Shown here: positions 32,861-45,697 of the stretch, in pieces
How the letters are laid out: each line of letters starts with the position of its first letter
Position numbering within the stretch: position 1 is the stretch's first letter
Source: Duganella sp. SG902
GTDB taxonomy: Bacteria; Pseudomonadota; Gammaproteobacteria; Burkholderiales; Burkholderiaceae_D
NCBI RefSeq assembly: GCF_013376005.1
Contig: NZ_JABMJK010000004.1
Span: forward strand, 372,001-436,000
Length of the DNA: 64,000 nt
Reading direction: 5' to 3'
Program-made: the position numbers and the translations under genes
Notes under the pieces: generated by a model
What the model was told of the DNA's origin: nothing
The model's database searches: none
Seen by the model: only the letters and a program-made list of their open reading frames with translations

Positions 32861-33886
32861 ATGACAGCTCAGTCCGTACAAACGCCTCCCTCCCTGACCA
32901 CTGTATTCCCTGGTGGCCCGCGTCTGCTGGCGGACATCGGCGGCACCAACGCGCGGTTTGCGCTGGAAACCGCCCCGGGCAAGATTGAGGCGATCGAAGT
33001 GCTGGCGTGCGCCGCTTACCCGACCCTGGCCGCCGCCCTGGTCGCGTACCTGGCCTCGCCGACCGTCGCCCAGGCCGGCGTCACCGGGATCCGGAACGGG
33101 GCGATCGCCATCGCCAACCCGGTCACCGGCGACATGGTGAGCATGACCAATCACCACTGGGCCTTCTCGATCGAGGCGCTGCGCCGCGAAGTCAACTTCG
33201 ACACCCTGGTGGTGGTGAACGACTTCACCGCGCTGGCCAGCTCCTTGCCGCAACTGTCGGCCACGCAAAAACACCAGGTCGGCGGCGGCGCCAGCGTGCC
33301 GGGCACCCCGCTCGGCCTGATCGGCGCCGGCACCGGCCTCGGGGTCTCGGGCCTGATCCCGGGCAAGGATGGCTGGACCGCGCTGCTGAGCGAGGGCGGC
33401 CACGTGACCTTCTCGCCGGCCAACGCCACCGAGGTGGCGATCCTGCAATTCGCCTGGAAGGAATTCGAGCACGTCTCGGCCGAGCGCCTGATGTCCGGCG
33501 CCGGCATCGAGCTGATCTACCGCGCGCTGGCCGACCACGGCGACCTGCCGGCGGAAAAGCTGAGCGCCGCCGAGATCTCGCGCCGCGCGCTGGCCGGCGA
33601 ATGCTCGCTGTGCGACGACGCCATCGAGGCGTTCTGCTGCATGCTGGGCACCATCGCCGGCAACATCGCCGTGACCCTGGGCGCGCAGGGCGGCATCTAC
33701 ATAGGCGGCGGCATCGTGCCCAAGCTGGGCGCGCGCTTCGACCGCTCCGGCTTCCGCGCCCGCTTCGAGGCCAAGGGCCGTTTCCATAAATACCTGTCGG
33801 AAGTGCCGACCTGGGTGATCACCGCGGAATACCCGGCCTTCGTTGGTGTTTCGGCAATCTTGTCCGATCGGCTGGCCTCGGCGTAA
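32861..33886 (+). CDS. glk: glucokinase
   Basis: Phosphorylates free glucose with ATP, feeding glucose-6-phosphate to glycolysis or the Entner-Doudoroff route. The 341-residue protein is of the Glk (not ROK) family. It shows the phosphate loop LLADIGGTNARFAL near residue 25, VVNDFTALASSLPQL with the conserved Asp, LIGAGTGLGVSGLIP, and SEGGHVTFSP. LGAQGGIYIGGGIVPKLG lies near the C terminus. ATG 32861 gives the expected amino end. The upstream region has a HexR-like site. A stem-loop follows the stop, and scpB starts 245 bp later. Confidence 0.95.
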   Translation: MTAQSVQTPPSLTTVFPGGPRLLADIGGTNARFALETAPGKIEAIEVLACAAYPTLAAALVAYLASPTVAQAGVTGIRNGAIAIANPVTGDMVSMTNHHWAFSIEALRREVNFDTLVVVNDFTALASSLPQLSATQKHQVGGGASVPGTPLGLIGAGTGLGVSGLIPGKDGWTALLSEGGHVTFSPANATEVAILQFAWKEFEHVSAERLMSGAGIELIYRALADHGDLPAEKLSAAEISRRALAGECSLCDDAIEAFCCMLGTIAGNIAVTLGAQGGIYIGGGIVPKLGARFDRSGFRARFEAKGRFHKYLSEVPTWVITAEYPAFVGVSAILSDRLASA

Positions 33887-33895
33887 GCGCAACGA

Positions 33896-33916
33896 CATTT
33901 CGATGACGTCGAAATG
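33896..33916 (+). terminator. probable terminator of glk
   Basis: CATTTCGA pairs with TCGAAATG around a 5-nt loop, followed by CGCGTTTTG. The T tract is weak and displaced by four bases, so efficiency is uncertain. Confidence 0.55.
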
Positions 33917-34130
33917 CGCGTTTTGTGGTTTTATCAGGTACAATTCGCGTTGTTGGATGAGACGTCTGGCTTCCTGCCCACGTTTCACGTAGAAAGCAAC
34001 GGTCTCGGCCGTTGCCGGCATGTCCCTCTCTCCCGCCAGGTGCGCATAGGCCTTGGCGTCGGAAAAGCAGCTTCAGCGAGTAACTCCCGCCAGCCTCACT
34101 GAATGTGATTGATTTCTTTCGATTTTGCTT

Positions 34131-34844
34131 ATGGATAATGTTGAGGCTAAAAAAGTCCTCGAAACCGCCTTGCTATGCGCTCGTGAGCCTTTATCGATCC
34201 ACAGTCTGAAAAAGCTGTTTGTCGAGCTGGATGACCAGGACCGGCCGCTTGGCCCCGGCGTGGGCGCCGACACGATCAAGGAACTGCTGGAAGAATTGCG
34301 GCTCGACTGGGCCGGCAGGGGTGTTGAAGTGATCAGCCTGTCGTCGGGCTGGCGCTTCCAGAGCCGCCCCGAGATGAAGTTGTATCTCGACCGGCTGAAC
34401 CCGGAAAAACCGCCCAGGTATTCGCGGGCGACGCTGGAAACGCTGGCCATCATCGCCTACCGGCAGCCGGTGACGCGCGGCGATATCGAGGAGATACGCG
34501 GCGTCGCCGTCAATTCGCAGACGATCAAGATGCTGGAGGACCGTGGCTGGGTGGATGTCATCGGTCACCGCGACGTGGTGGGGCGTCCGGCCTTGCTGGG
34601 CACCACCAGGCAGTTTTTGGATGATTTGGGCTTGAATTCGCTGTCCCAGCTGCCGCCGTTGCAGCAAATCAGCGATGGGCAGAACGCCATGGAAACCCTG
34701 GAGGCGGCTCTGCAAGAGAACTTTGAGAAAGCGGCGCGGCTGGATGGCGACGCCGAGCAAGAAGCTGAGCAAGAACAAGGCCCTGCGCCAGATTTAACGG
34801 TTGACGCTGAGCACAACCAAGAAACGAATAATGAACAAACCTGA
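34131..34844 (+). CDS. scpB: SMC-Scp complex subunit ScpB
   Basis: Winged-helix kleisin-associated protein that acts with SMC and ScpA in chromosome condensation and segregation. The 237-residue protein starts [19 protein letters not shown] (ATG 34131). It has the paired winged-helix core with [23 protein letters not shown] and [17 protein letters not shown], then an acidic, low-complexity tail. scpA is not adjacent here. Its stop overlaps the rluB start by 14 bp, so the two are probably co-transcribed and coupled. Confidence 0.95.
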   Translation: MDNVEAKKVLETALLCAREPLSIHSLKKLFVELDDQDRPLGPGVGADTIKELLEELRLDWAGRGVEVISLSSGWRFQSRPEMKLYLDRLNPEKPPRYSRATLETLAIIAYRQPVTRGDIEEIRGVAVNSQTIKMLEDRGWVDVIGHRDVVGRPALLGTTRQFLDDLGLNSLSQLPPLQQISDGQNAMETLEAALQENFEKAARLDGDAEQEAEQEQGPAPDLTVDAEHNQETNNEQT

Positions 34845-36987
34845 TACCCCTGACACCGTCAACAACGCAGCCACTGCCGAGGTTGTCGCCAAGCCCAAGC
34901 GCCGCACCAAGGCGCAGATCGAAGCCGATAACGCGGCCATCGCCGCCGGCGAAGCCCCGGCCGCCAAGCCCCGGGCGGCGCGCAAGCCCAAGGCCGTCGT
35001 CGCCGCCGAGGTGGCCGCGCCGGCCGCCGCCGATGCGCCCGTCAGCCTGTCGGCCGCCTCCCTGAAAAAGCCGCGCGCCAGGAAGGCCGACGCCGCCGTG
35101 GTGGCCGCCGAGGGCGAGGTGCCGGCCGCCAAGCCGGTCAAGCCGCGCGCGAAGAAGGCTGTCGCGGTGGAGGCTGGTGCCGCCGCCGAAGCGCCGGTGG
35201 CCGCGCCGGCGCCTGCCGCCGCCGAGCTGGCTGGCGCAGTGCAGGCCGAAGGGGAGCGCGCCGAGCGCAGCCAGCAGCGTCCACGCGGTCCGCGCCAGAT
35301 GCGCGAGCAACGCGCGCTGCGCCAGGCCAGCATGCCGCGTCCCGAGCCGGTGGCCGCCGCCGAGGGCGAGGCCGCGCCAGCCGAGGAGGGCGCCGCAGCG
35401 GCTGTGCGCGACGCCAAGCCGCGCCACGAGCAGCGCAACAATGGCCAGCAAAACCAGCGCAACGGCAAGAAAAAGAATGGCAAGCAGCGTGGCGGCCAGA
35501 ACGCCGGCGGCGCCAAGGGTAATGACGCCGACGCGGCGTTCTCGTATGTGACCTCGGATGCCTTCGATGCCGACGAGGGCAAGGGCCGTCCGCCAGCCAA
35601 GCCGGTGCGCCGCGACCTGACCTCGGACGACGACGCGCCGAAACTGCACAAGGTGCTGGCCGAGGCCGGCCTGGGTTCGCGCCGCGACATGGAGGAGCTG
35701 ATCGTGTCCGGCCGCGTGTCGGTCAACGGCGAGCCGGCCCACATCGGCCAGCGCATCCTGCCGACCGACGCGGTGCGCATCAACGGCAAGCTGATCCAGC
35801 GTCGCGTGAGCAAGAAGCCGCCGCGCGTGCTGATCTATCACAAGCCGGCCGGCGAGATCGTCTCGATGGACGATCCGGACGGCCGTCCATCGGTGTTCGA
35901 CCGCCTGCCGACCATGAAGGCCGGCAAATGGCTGGCCGTGGGCCGCCTCGACTTCAACACCGAGGGCCTGTTGCTGTTCACCACCTCCGGCGACCTGGCC
36001 AACCGCCTGATGCACCCGCGCTACGGCATCGACCGCGAATACGCGGTGCGCACGCTGGGCGAGCTGGAAGAGGGCATGCGCCAGAAGCTGCTGGCCGGCG
36101 TCGAGCTGGAAGACGGCGTGGCGCAGTTCTCCAAGATCGCCGACGGCGGCGGCGAGGGCATCAACAAGTGGTACCGCGTGGTGATCGGCGAGGGCCGCAA
36201 CCGCGAGGTGCGCCGCATGTTCGAGGCGATCGGCCTGACCGTGTCGCGCCTGATCCGTACCCGCTACGGCGCCATGACCCTGCCAAGCAGCCTGAAGCGC
36301 GGGCGCTGGGAGGAGATGGAGGAAAACGCGGTGCGCGCGCTGATGACGGCGTACAGCGTCGAGAAAAAAGGCGGCGCGCAGCCGCCCGCCGCAGGCAAGC
36401 AGCAAGCCAAGCCGGCGCAGAACAAGGGCCCGGAGAAGCGCGGCCGCAACGGCAACCGCGACCAGCATGCCGAGCGCGCCGAGCGCCGCGACGAGCGCGA
36501 CTTCTACGATGACGACGAGGACGATGAGGATGAGCCGAACTTCAACCGCGCCGACCTGAGCAACGCCAACGCGCTGCCGTTCGCCAAGCCGGCCCGCAAC
36601 GGCGGCGGCCGTGGCCAGGGCGGTTTCGGCGGCAATGGCAACGGTGGCGGCAACGGCAACCGCGGCGGCAAGGGCCGCCAGGGCGGTGGCCAGGGGCAGG
36701 CTTCCGGCCGTCCGGGCGGCCGTCCGCAGGGTATCGGCGCCTATGCCGGCGGTCGTCCGCTGGGCGAGGCGCCCGCTCCGCGCGCGCAAGGCCAGGGCGG
36801 TCGCGGCCAGGGGCAGGGCGGCCGCGGCCAGGGCCAGCAGTCCAAGGGGCCGAACCGCGGCCCGCGCCAGCCGGATCCGCTGCAAACCACGTTTGGTTTC
36901 GGCGCGGCCAGTGGTGCGCCGCGTCGCGGCCAGCCGCCGCGCGGCGGAGCCATCGACCATGGCATGCCGCGCCGCCGCAAGGGTTAA
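34831..36987 (+). CDS. rluB: 23S rRNA pseudouridine synthase RluB with extended low-complexity tails
   Basis: Makes pseudouridine at the position equivalent to 2605 of 23S rRNA. The 718-residue protein is more than twice the E. coli length (about 290). The enzyme core starts near residue 270 with an S4 RNA-binding domain ([19 protein letters not shown]). It continues to the catalytic loop [13 protein letters not shown] with D374, and ends near residue 500. The N-terminal 260 residues are Ala/Lys/Pro-rich, and the C-terminal 200 residues are Gly/Arg/Gln-rich (repeated GQGGRGQ units), like RNA-binding RGG tails. ATG 34831 lies within the scpB end, 14-bp overlap. Similar extensions are common in Burkholderiales homologues, and their role is unknown. 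Confidence 0.93.
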   Translation: MNKPDTPDTVNNAATAEVVAKPKRRTKAQIEADNAAIAAGEAPAAKPRAARKPKAVVAAEVAAPAAADAPVSLSAASLKKPRARKADAAVVAAEGEVPAAKPVKPRAKKAVAVEAGAAAEAPVAAPAPAAAELAGAVQAEGERAERSQQRPRGPRQMREQRALRQASMPRPEPVAAAEGEAAPAEEGAAAAVRDAKPRHEQRNNGQQNQRNGKKKNGKQRGGQNAGGAKGNDADAAFSYVTSDAFDADEGKGRPPAKPVRRDLTSDDDAPKLHKVLAEAGLGSRRDMEELIVSGRVSVNGEPAHIGQRILPTDAVRINGKLIQRRVSKKPPRVLIYHKPAGEIVSMDDPDGRPSVFDRLPTMKAGKWLAVGRLDFNTEGLLLFTTSGDLANRLMHPRYGIDREYAVRTLGELEEGMRQKLLAGVELEDGVAQFSKIADGGGEGINKWYRVVIGEGRNREVRRMFEAIGLTVSRLIRTRYGAMTLPSSLKRGRWEEMEENAVRALMTAYSVEKKGGAQPPAAGKQQAKPAQNKGPEKRGRNGNRDQHAERAERRDERDFYDDDEDDEDEPNFNRADLSNANALPFAKPARNGGGRGQGGFGGNGNGGGNGNRGGKGRQGGGQGQASGRPGGRPQGIGAYAGGRPLGEAPAPRAQGQGGRGQGQGGRGQGQQSKGPNRGPRQPDPLQTTFGFGAASGAPRRGQPPRGGAIDHGMPRRRKG

Positions 36988-37036
36988 GCAGCGCACCCTC
37001 GCCTTGTTGTTTGCCTGTCATGCCGCCTGTGCGGCA

Positions 37037-37065
37037 TTGCAGCGCAGACCATATAAGGTTATAAT
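37037..37065 (+). promoter_or_regulatory. strong sigma-70 promoter of rimP-nusA-infB
   Basis: TTGCAG at 37037-37042, a 17-bp spacer and a perfect TATAAT at 37060-37065. The predicted start is near 37072, giving a leader of about 150 nt before rimP. Confidence 0.75.
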
Positions 37066-37067
37066 AT

Positions 37068-37175
37068 CTAGCCTAGTAAAAGCTCAAGTCGTGACAAAAC
37101 GGTTTGAACTCTTCATCTGGCTAGGTGTTTTAAGAAGATGGGCAGATGCCCATTTTTTTTTTGTTGAACCGTTTT
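37068..37175 (+). promoter_or_regulatory. structured rimP leader with terminator hairpin (attenuator candidate)
   Basis: Inside the leader, ATGGGC (37138-37143) pairs with GCCCAT (37148-37153) and runs into about ten Ts, a premature terminator 60-70 bp before rimP. It is enclosed by AAAACGGTT (37096-37104) pairing with AACCGTTTT (37167-37175). CTAGCC (37068-37073) can pair with GGCTAG (37119-37124). A rimP-leader attenuator family has been described in enterobacteria; this is a structural analogue and I have not shown homology. NusA, encoded downstream, is a plausible autoregulator. Confidence 0.65.
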
Positions 37176-37225
37176 AACAGGCTTGTTTATGCCCAATATA
37201 AACAGGTCTTAAACTGGAGAATTTC

Positions 37226-39276
<2,051 letters not shown>

Positions 39277-39322
39277 TTTGAGTATCTTTATCATCTCCGC
39301 GACACATAGAAAAGAGGACTGA

Positions 39323-42193
39323 ATGGCGAGTAACAACGTAGCCCAATTTGCCACCGAACTGAAGATGCCTGCAGACTTGCTGCTGACGCAGCTGCGTTCT
39401 GCCGGCGTCGAGAAAGTGTCGGCGTCAGATCCATTGTCGAAAGAGGATAAGGATAAGCTGCTCGATCACCTGCGCCGCACCCACGGCGCCGGTGCCGAGG
39501 AGAAGAAGAAAATTACGCTGACGCGCAAGGAAACCACCGAGATCAAGCAGGCCGACGCCAACGGCAAGGCCCGCACCATCCAGGTCGCTGTCAAGAAAAC
39601 CCGCACCTTCGTGCAGCGCGACGAGCCGCTGACCACCACTGCGGCCGCCCCGGCCGCGCCGGTGATCGACGCGGCCGAAGTCGCTCGCCGCGAAGAAGAG
39701 GCACGCAAGCAGGCCGAGCTGATCGCACGTCAGGAAGCGGAACTGCGCGAGAAGCAGGAGCGTCTGGCCAAGCTGGAGGCGGACAAGGCCGCCCAGGCCA
39801 AGGCCACCGCCGAAGCCGAAGCCGCCGCCCAGCGCGAAGCCGAGGAAGAGGCGAAGAAAGCCGCCGCCGCCAAGGCCGCCGCCGCCGCCGCGCCGGCCGC
39901 CGCGCCAGCCGTGGACAACGCCGCGGAAGAGGCGAAGAAAAAAGCCGCCGCCGAGGAAGCCAAGAAGAAGGCCGCCGCCGCCGCCAAGGAAGCCGCTGAA
40001 CAAGCCGCCGCCACCGAGCGCGCACGCCAGGCCGTGGCCGACGAAGTGGCGCAGATCAAGGCCATGATGAACGCGCCACGCCGCGCCATCAAGGCGCCCG
40101 AGCCGGCGCCGGCGCCAGCCAAGCCGAAGGTGGCCGAAGGCACGCTGCACAAGCCTGCCACCGCCGCCAACGCGGCCAAGCCGGGCGACAAGAAAGAGGA
40201 CAAGAAGCCAGCCGCGGGCGGCGCCGACAAGAAGTCGATCAAATCGGCCAATGTCTCGTCGACCTGGCAGGACGACGCCAAGAAGCGCGGCGCGCCGGGC
40301 GGCAGCAAGGGCCGTGGCGGCAACGCCGGCGCCGGCGCCAGCACGGGCCGCGACAGCTGGCGCGGTGGCAAGGGTGGCCGCCGCCATCATCAGTCGGAAG
40401 AACGCGAGACCAACTTCCAGGCGCCGACCGAAGCCATCGTCAAGGACGTGCACGTTCCTGAAACCATCACCGTGGCCGAACTGGCGCACAAGATGTCGGT
40501 CAAGGCATCCGAGGTCATCAAGCAGCTGATGAAGCTGGGCCAGATGTGCACCATCAACCAGGTGCTGGACCAGGAAACCGCCATGATCGTGGTGGAGGAA
40601 ATGGGCCACAAGGCGCACGCCGCCGAGGTGGACGATCCGGAAGCGATCCTGGCCGACCAGGGCGAGCACGCGCACTTCGAGTCGCTGCCGCGCGCCCCGG
40701 TGGTCACCGTCATGGGCCACGTCGACCACGGCAAGACCTCGCTGCTGGACTACATCCGCCGCGCCAAGGTGGCCTCGGGCGAAGCCGGCGGCATTACCCA
40801 GCACATCGGCGCCTACCACGTGGAAACCCCGCGCGGCATCATCACCTTCCTGGACACGCCGGGTCACGAGGCCTTCACGGCGATGCGTGCCCGCGGTGCG
40901 AAAGCCACCGACATCGTGATCCTGGTGGTGGCGGCCGACGACGGCGTGATGCCGCAGACCAAGGAAGCGATCGCCCACGCGAAAGCGGCCGGCGTGCCGC
41001 TGGTGGTGGCGATCAACAAGATCGACAAACCGGGCGGCAACGTCGACCGCGTGACGCAGGAACTGGTGGCCGAGAGCGTGGTGCCGGAAGAATACGGTGG
41101 CGAATCGCCGTTCGTGCCGGTGTCGGCCAAGACCGGCGAGGGCATCGACAACCTGCTGGAGCAAGTGCTGTTGCAGGCCGAGGTGCTGGAGCTGAAGGCG
41201 CCGGTGGATTCGCCGGCGCGCGGCCTGGTGGTCGAGGGTCGCCTGGACAAGGGCAAGGGCCCGGTCGCGACCGTGCTGGTGCAGTCCGGCACGCTGAAGC
41301 GCGGCGATGTGATCCTGGCCGGTTCCTCGTATGGCCGCGTGCGCGCCATGCTGGACGAGAACGGCAAGCCGATCAACGAAGCCGGTCCATCGATCCCGGT
41401 CGAGATCCAGGGCCTGACCGAGGTGCCGCAAGCCGGCGAGGAAGTCATGGTCATGGCCGACGAGCGCAAGGCGCGCGAGATTGGCCTGTTCCGTCAAGGT
41501 AAGTTCCGCGACGTGAAACTGGCCAAGCAGCAAGCCGCGAAGCTGGAAAACATGTTCGACCAGATGGCCGAGGGCGAGGTGAAGAACCTGCCGCTGATCA
41601 TCAAGACCGACGTGCAGGGTTCGCAGGAGGCGCTGGTCGGTTCGCTGCAGAAGCTGTCGACCTCGGAAGTGCGGGTGCAGGTCGTGCACGCGGCGGTCGG
41701 CGGCATCACCGAGTCGGACGTCAACCTGGCAGTCGCCTCGAAGGCCGTCATCATTGGCTTCAACGCCCGTGCCGACGCCCAGGCGCGCAAGCTGGCCGAG
41801 TCGAACGGCGTGGATATTCGTTACTACAACATCATCTACGACGCGATCGAAGAGGTGAAGGCTGCGCTGTCCGGCATGCTGGCGCCGGAGAAGCGCGAGA
41901 CCGTCACCGGCCAGCTGGAAGTGCGCCAGGTCATCCTGGTGTCCAAGGTCGGCGCGATCGCCGGCTGCCTGGTCACCGATGGCGTGGTCAAGCGTACCTC
42001 GTCGGTCCGCCTGCTGCGCAACAACATCGTGGTCTGGACGGGCGAGATCGACTCGCTCAAACGCTTCAAGGACGACGCGAAGGAAGTGCGCGCCGGTCTG
42101 GAGTGCGGCCTGTCGCTGAAGAACTACAACGACATCCAGGTGGGTGACTCGCTGGAAGTGTTCGAGGTGCAGGAAATCGCGCGTACCCTGTAA
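39323..42193 (+). CDS. infB: translation initiation factor IF-2
   Basis: GTPase that brings fMet-tRNA to the 30S subunit. The 956-residue protein begins with the IF2_N module ([19 protein letters not shown]). A long Ala/Lys/Glu-rich, probably coiled-coil linker follows (about residues 110-350), then a second IF2_N copy. The G domain has GHVDHGKTS near residue 465, DTPGHE and NKIDKP. The C-terminal beta-barrel domains end EVQEIARTL. The start has GAGGA eight bases upstream. The low-complexity linker is normal for this family in betaproteobacteria. Confidence 0.97.
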   Translation: MASNNVAQFATELKMPADLLLTQLRSAGVEKVSASDPLSKEDKDKLLDHLRRTHGAGAEEKKKITLTRKETTEIKQADANGKARTIQVAVKKTRTFVQRDEPLTTTAAAPAAPVIDAAEVARREEEARKQAELIARQEAELREKQERLAKLEADKAAQAKATAEAEAAAQREAEEEAKKAAAAKAAAAAAPAAAPAVDNAAEEAKKKAAAEEAKKKAAAAAKEAAEQAAATERARQAVADEVAQIKAMMNAPRRAIKAPEPAPAPAKPKVAEGTLHKPATAANAAKPGDKKEDKKPAAGGADKKSIKSANVSSTWQDDAKKRGAPGGSKGRGGNAGAGASTGRDSWRGGKGGRRHHQSEERETNFQAPTEAIVKDVHVPETITVAELAHKMSVKASEVIKQLMKLGQMCTINQVLDQETAMIVVEEMGHKAHAAEVDDPEAILADQGEHAHFESLPRAPVVTVMGHVDHGKTSLLDYIRRAKVASGEAGGITQHIGAYHVETPRGIITFLDTPGHEAFTAMRARGAKATDIVILVVAADDGVMPQTKEAIAHAKAAGVPLVVAINKIDKPGGNVDRVTQELVAESVVPEEYGGESPFVPVSAKTGEGIDNLLEQVLLQAEVLELKAPVDSPARGLVVEGRLDKGKGPVATVLVQSGTLKRGDVILAGSSYGRVRAMLDENGKPINEAGPSIPVEIQGLTEVPQAGEEVMVMADERKAREIGLFRQGKFRDVKLAKQQAAKLENMFDQMAEGEVKNLPLIIKTDVQGSQEALVGSLQKLSTSEVRVQVVHAAVGGITESDVNLAVASKAVIIGFNARADAQARKLAESNGVDIRYYNIIYDAIEEVKAALSGMLAPEKRETVTGQLEVRQVILVSKVGAIAGCLVTDGVVKRTSSVRLLRNNIVVWTGEIDSLKRFKDDAKEVRAGLECGLSLKNYNDIQVGDSLEVFEVQEIARTL

Positions 42194-42655
<462 letters not shown>

Positions 42656-42666
42656 GCACGCGTTCT

Positions 42667-42720
42667 ATGGGCCCCGGTGTGCGCCGGGGCGACGTCGTCC
42701 CGGCGCACGCCGGGACCCAT
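42667..42720. repeat. head-to-head pair of REP-like units
   Basis: 42667-42693 and the reverse complement of 42694-42720 agree at 24 of 27 positions, forming a 54-bp near-perfect palindrome whose halves each contain a CCCGG..CCGGG core. It is inserted between rbfA and truB, and is the same family as the units at 30848, 32651 and 60686. Confidence 0.85.
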
Positions 42721-42732
42721 GCTGAAGTGAAT

Positions 42733-43659
42733 ATGAAGCAAACTCATCCAAAAAAAGTCCGCGACCTGGTGGACGGCGTGCTGCTGCTCGACAAACCGGT
42801 CGGCCTGTCCAGCAATGACGCCCTGATCAAGGCCAAGCGCGTGCTGAACGCCAAGAAGGCCGGCCACACCGGCACGCTGGACCCGTTCGCCACCGGTCTG
42901 CTGCCGCTGTGCTTTGGCGAGGCCACCAAGTTCTCGCAGGACTTGCTGGAAGCCGACAAGACCTACGACACCACCGTCCACCTCGGCCAGACCACCGACA
43001 CCGGCGACACCGAAGGCCAGGTGCTGGAAACGCGCGAGGTCAACGTCACGCTGGAACAGATCCACGCCGTGCTGGCGCGGTTCCGCGGCCCGATCAAGCA
43101 AGTGCCGCCGATGTATTCCGCGCTCAAGCGCGACGGCAAGCCGCTGTACGAATACGCGCGCGAAGGCATCACGCTGGAGCGCGAGGCGCGCGATGTGATC
43201 ATCCACAAGCTGGAGCTGACCGCCTACGAGGCGCCGTTCCTGAAATTGTCGGTCACCTGCAGCAAGGGCACCTACATCCGCGTGCTGGGCGAGGACATCG
43301 GCAAGGCGCTCGGTTGCGGCGCCCACCTGAACGCGCTGCGCCGCACGCAGGTGGGCGAGCTGACCACCGACCGCATGATCACGCTGGACGAACTGGCCGC
43401 GCACGCGGCGCCGCTGTCGCTGCTGTCGCCGGTCGACGCGCTGCTGTCCAGCTTCCCGGCGGTCCAGCTGAATGCCGAGCTGGCCAAGCGCTTCCTCAAC
43501 GGCCAGCGCCTGCCGCTGGGCAAGGAACCGTCGATTGCCGTGCCGGCGGAGCAGGGCAGGGTGAGCGTCTACCTGGACGACAAGTTGCTGGGCACCGCCA
43601 TCCTGGGCGAATACAGCATTCTGGCGCCCGAACGATTAATCGCATTTACGCCGCAATAA
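42733..43659 (+). CDS. truB: tRNA pseudouridine(55) synthase TruB
   Basis: Forms the universal pseudouridine 55 in the T loop of tRNAs. The 308-residue protein shows [20 protein letters not shown], then [17 protein letters not shown] with the catalytic D50, and [22 protein letters not shown]-terminal PUA-like part follows. I start at ATG 42733; an earlier in-frame start would translate the REP repeat. Last gene of the rimP-nusA-infB-rbfA-truB cluster. Confidence 0.96.
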   Translation: MKQTHPKKVRDLVDGVLLLDKPVGLSSNDALIKAKRVLNAKKAGHTGTLDPFATGLLPLCFGEATKFSQDLLEADKTYDTTVHLGQTTDTGDTEGQVLETREVNVTLEQIHAVLARFRGPIKQVPPMYSALKRDGKPLYEYAREGITLEREARDVIIHKLELTAYEAPFLKLSVTCSKGTYIRVLGEDIGKALGCGAHLNALRRTQVGELTTDRMITLDELAAHAAPLSLLSPVDALLSSFPAVQLNAELAKRFLNGQRLPLGKEPSIAVPAEQGRVSVYLDDKLLGTAILGEYSILAPERLIAFTPQ

Positions 43660-43682
43660 AGCGCTAGAGTTGCATCGCAACA

Positions 43683-43691
43683 TGCTATACT
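43683..43691 (+). promoter_or_regulatory. extended -10 element for typA
   Basis: TG at 43683-43684, one base, then TATACT at 43686-43691, 59 bp before the typA start. No clear -35 box, which extended -10 promoters can lack. Confidence 0.45.
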
Positions 43692-43749
43692 AGAGGGCTT
43701 CGTGTACCTCGAAGGTACCCACTCGCAGTTTTTCCGCAAATATACAACC

Positions 43750-45585
43750 ATGTCTAATACTAAACGCGCAATTCGCAATATTGCAATCATCGCCCACGTT
43801 GACCACGGTAAAACCACCCTGGTTGACCAACTGCTGCGCCAGTCCGGCACCTTCCGCGAAAACCAGGCGGTCGATACCCGCGTGATGGACTCGAACGACC
43901 TCGAAAAAGAGCGCGGCATTACCATTCTGTCGAAGAATTGCGCGGTTGAGTACGAAGGCACCCACATCAACATCGTCGACACCCCGGGCCACGCCGACTT
44001 CGGCGGCGAAGTGGAGCGTGTGCTGTCGATGGTGGACTCGGTTCTGCTGTTGGTGGACGCGCAGGAAGGTCCTATGCCACAGACCCGTTTCGTGACCCGC
44101 AAGGCGCTGGCCCTGGGCCTGAAGCCTATCGTGGTGGTCAACAAGATCGACCGTCCGGGCGCGCGCGCCGACTGGGCGATCAACCAGACCTTCGAACTGT
44201 TCGACAAGCTGGGCGCGACCGACGAGCAGCTGGACTTCCCTATCGTGTACGCATCGGGCCTGAACGGCTACGCCGGCATGGACGAGTCCGTCCGCGGCGG
44301 CGACATGAAGCCACTGTTCGACGCCATCCTGAAGTACGTGCCGGTGCGTGACGACAATCCGGACGGCCCGCTGCAGATGCAGATCACCTCGCTGGACTAC
44401 TCGTCCTACGTGGGCAAGATCGGTATCGGCCGCGTGAACCGTGGCCGCGTCAAGCCAGGCATGGACGTGGTGTTCCTGAACGGCCCCGACGACACCCCGA
44501 CCAAGGGCCGCATCAACCAGGTGCTGAACTTCAAGGGCCTGGAGCGCGTGCTGGTGGACGAAGCCGTCGCCGGCGACATCATCCTGATCAACGGTATCGA
44601 GGAAATCGGCATCGGTTCGACCGTGTGCGCACCGGACGTGCCGGAAGCGCTGCCGATGCTGACCGTCGACGAACCGACCCTGACCATGAACTTCATGGTC
44701 AACACCTCGCCGCTGGCCGGCCGCGAAGGCAAGTTCGTGACCTCGCGCCAGCTGCGCGACCGTCTGGAAAAAGAACTGAAATCGAACGTGGCGCTGCGCG
44801 TGCTGCCGACCGACGACGACACCGTGTTCGAAGTATCGGGCCGCGGCGAGCTGCACCTGACCATCCTGCTGGAAAACATGCGTCGTGAAGGCTTCGAGCT
44901 GGCCGTGTCGCGTCCGCGCGTGGTGTTCAAGATGGTGGACGGCGTGCGTCACGAGCCGTACGAGATGCTGTCGGTGGACGTGGAAGAAGCCAACCAGGGC
45001 GGCGTCATGGAAGAACTGGGCCGTCGTCGCGGCGACCTGCAGAACATGGAATCGGACGGCAAGGGCCGTGTGCGTCTGGAATACCGCATCCCTGCGCGTG
45101 GCCTGATCGGCTTCCAGGGCGAGTTCATGACCCTGACCCGTGGCACCGGCCTGATGTCGCACGTGTTTGACGCCTACGCGCCGGTCGACACCACCAAGGG
45201 CGAACTGGCCGGCCGCCGCAACGGCGTGCTGATCTCGCAAGACGACGGCGCGGCGGTTGCGTACGCGCTGTGGAAGCTGCAGGATCGCGGCCGCATGTTC
45301 GTCGAGCACAACACCCCGGTGTACGAGGGCATGATCATCGGTATCCACTCGCGCGACAACGACCTGGTCGTGAACCCGATCAAGGGCAAGCAGCTGACCA
45401 ACGTGCGCGCCTCGGGCACCGACGAAGCGGTGCGCCTGGTGCCGCCGATCCAGATGTCGCTGGAATACGCGGTGGAGTTCATCGAGGACGACGAGCTGGT
45501 GGAAATCACCCCGAAATCGATCCGTCTGCGCAAGCGCTACCTGAAAGAGCACGAGCGCAAGAAGGCCTCGCGCGAAGGCGCGTAA
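43750..45585 (+). CDS. typA: ribosome-associated GTPase TypA/BipA
   Basis: EF-G-like GTPase acting in 50S assembly and stress or cold adaptation. The 611-residue protein is full length. It has G1 [14 protein letters not shown]2 RGITI, G3 [15 protein letters not shown] and G4 NKIDRPGAR. The EF-G-like domains and the BipA-specific C-terminal domain follow ([18 protein letters not shown]). ATG 43750 ([20 protein letters not shown]) is the expected start. A strong terminator follows at 45605-45631. Confidence 0.97.
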   Translation: MSNTKRAIRNIAIIAHVDHGKTTLVDQLLRQSGTFRENQAVDTRVMDSNDLEKERGITILSKNCAVEYEGTHINIVDTPGHADFGGEVERVLSMVDSVLLLVDAQEGPMPQTRFVTRKALALGLKPIVVVNKIDRPGARADWAINQTFELFDKLGATDEQLDFPIVYASGLNGYAGMDESVRGGDMKPLFDAILKYVPVRDDNPDGPLQMQITSLDYSSYVGKIGIGRVNRGRVKPGMDVVFLNGPDDTPTKGRINQVLNFKGLERVLVDEAVAGDIILINGIEEIGIGSTVCAPDVPEALPMLTVDEPTLTMNFMVNTSPLAGREGKFVTSRQLRDRLEKELKSNVALRVLPTDDDTVFEVSGRGELHLTILLENMRREGFELAVSRPRVVFKMVDGVRHEPYEMLSVDVEEANQGGVMEELGRRRGDLQNMESDGKGRVRLEYRIPARGLIGFQGEFMTLTRGTGLMSHVFDAYAPVDTTKGELAGRRNGVLISQDDGAAVAYALWKLQDRGRMFVEHNTPVYEGMIIGIHSRDNDLVVNPIKGKQLTNVRASGTDEAVRLVPPIQMSLEYAVEFIEDDELVEITPKSIRLRKRYLKEHERKKASREGA

Positions 45586-45604
45586 GCCCCGCCCGCCAGT
45601 GCAG

Positions 45605-45631
45605 AAAAAGCCGCCGCAAGGCGGCTTTTTT
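45605..45631 (+). terminator. intrinsic terminator of typA
   Basis: AAAAAGCCGCC pairs with GGCGGCTTTTTT around GCAA. Confidence 0.92.
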
Positions 45632-45697
45632 CATTTGCCTTTTCCTTGTCGCTGGGGTACTTTTGTGCGTGGCAGCATCAACGCATCGGAGGCTCAC

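Noticed and set aside
39600..40250. Ala/Lys/Glu-rich repetitive stretch in infB as a possible insertion
   Set aside because: A long charged low-complexity linker is normal for IF-2 in betaproteobacteria, and the frame is intact.
42667..42732. Earlier in-frame start for truB reading through the repeat
   Set aside because: It would translate the REP pair (MGPGVRRGDVVPAHAGTH); TruB homology starts after ATG 42733.
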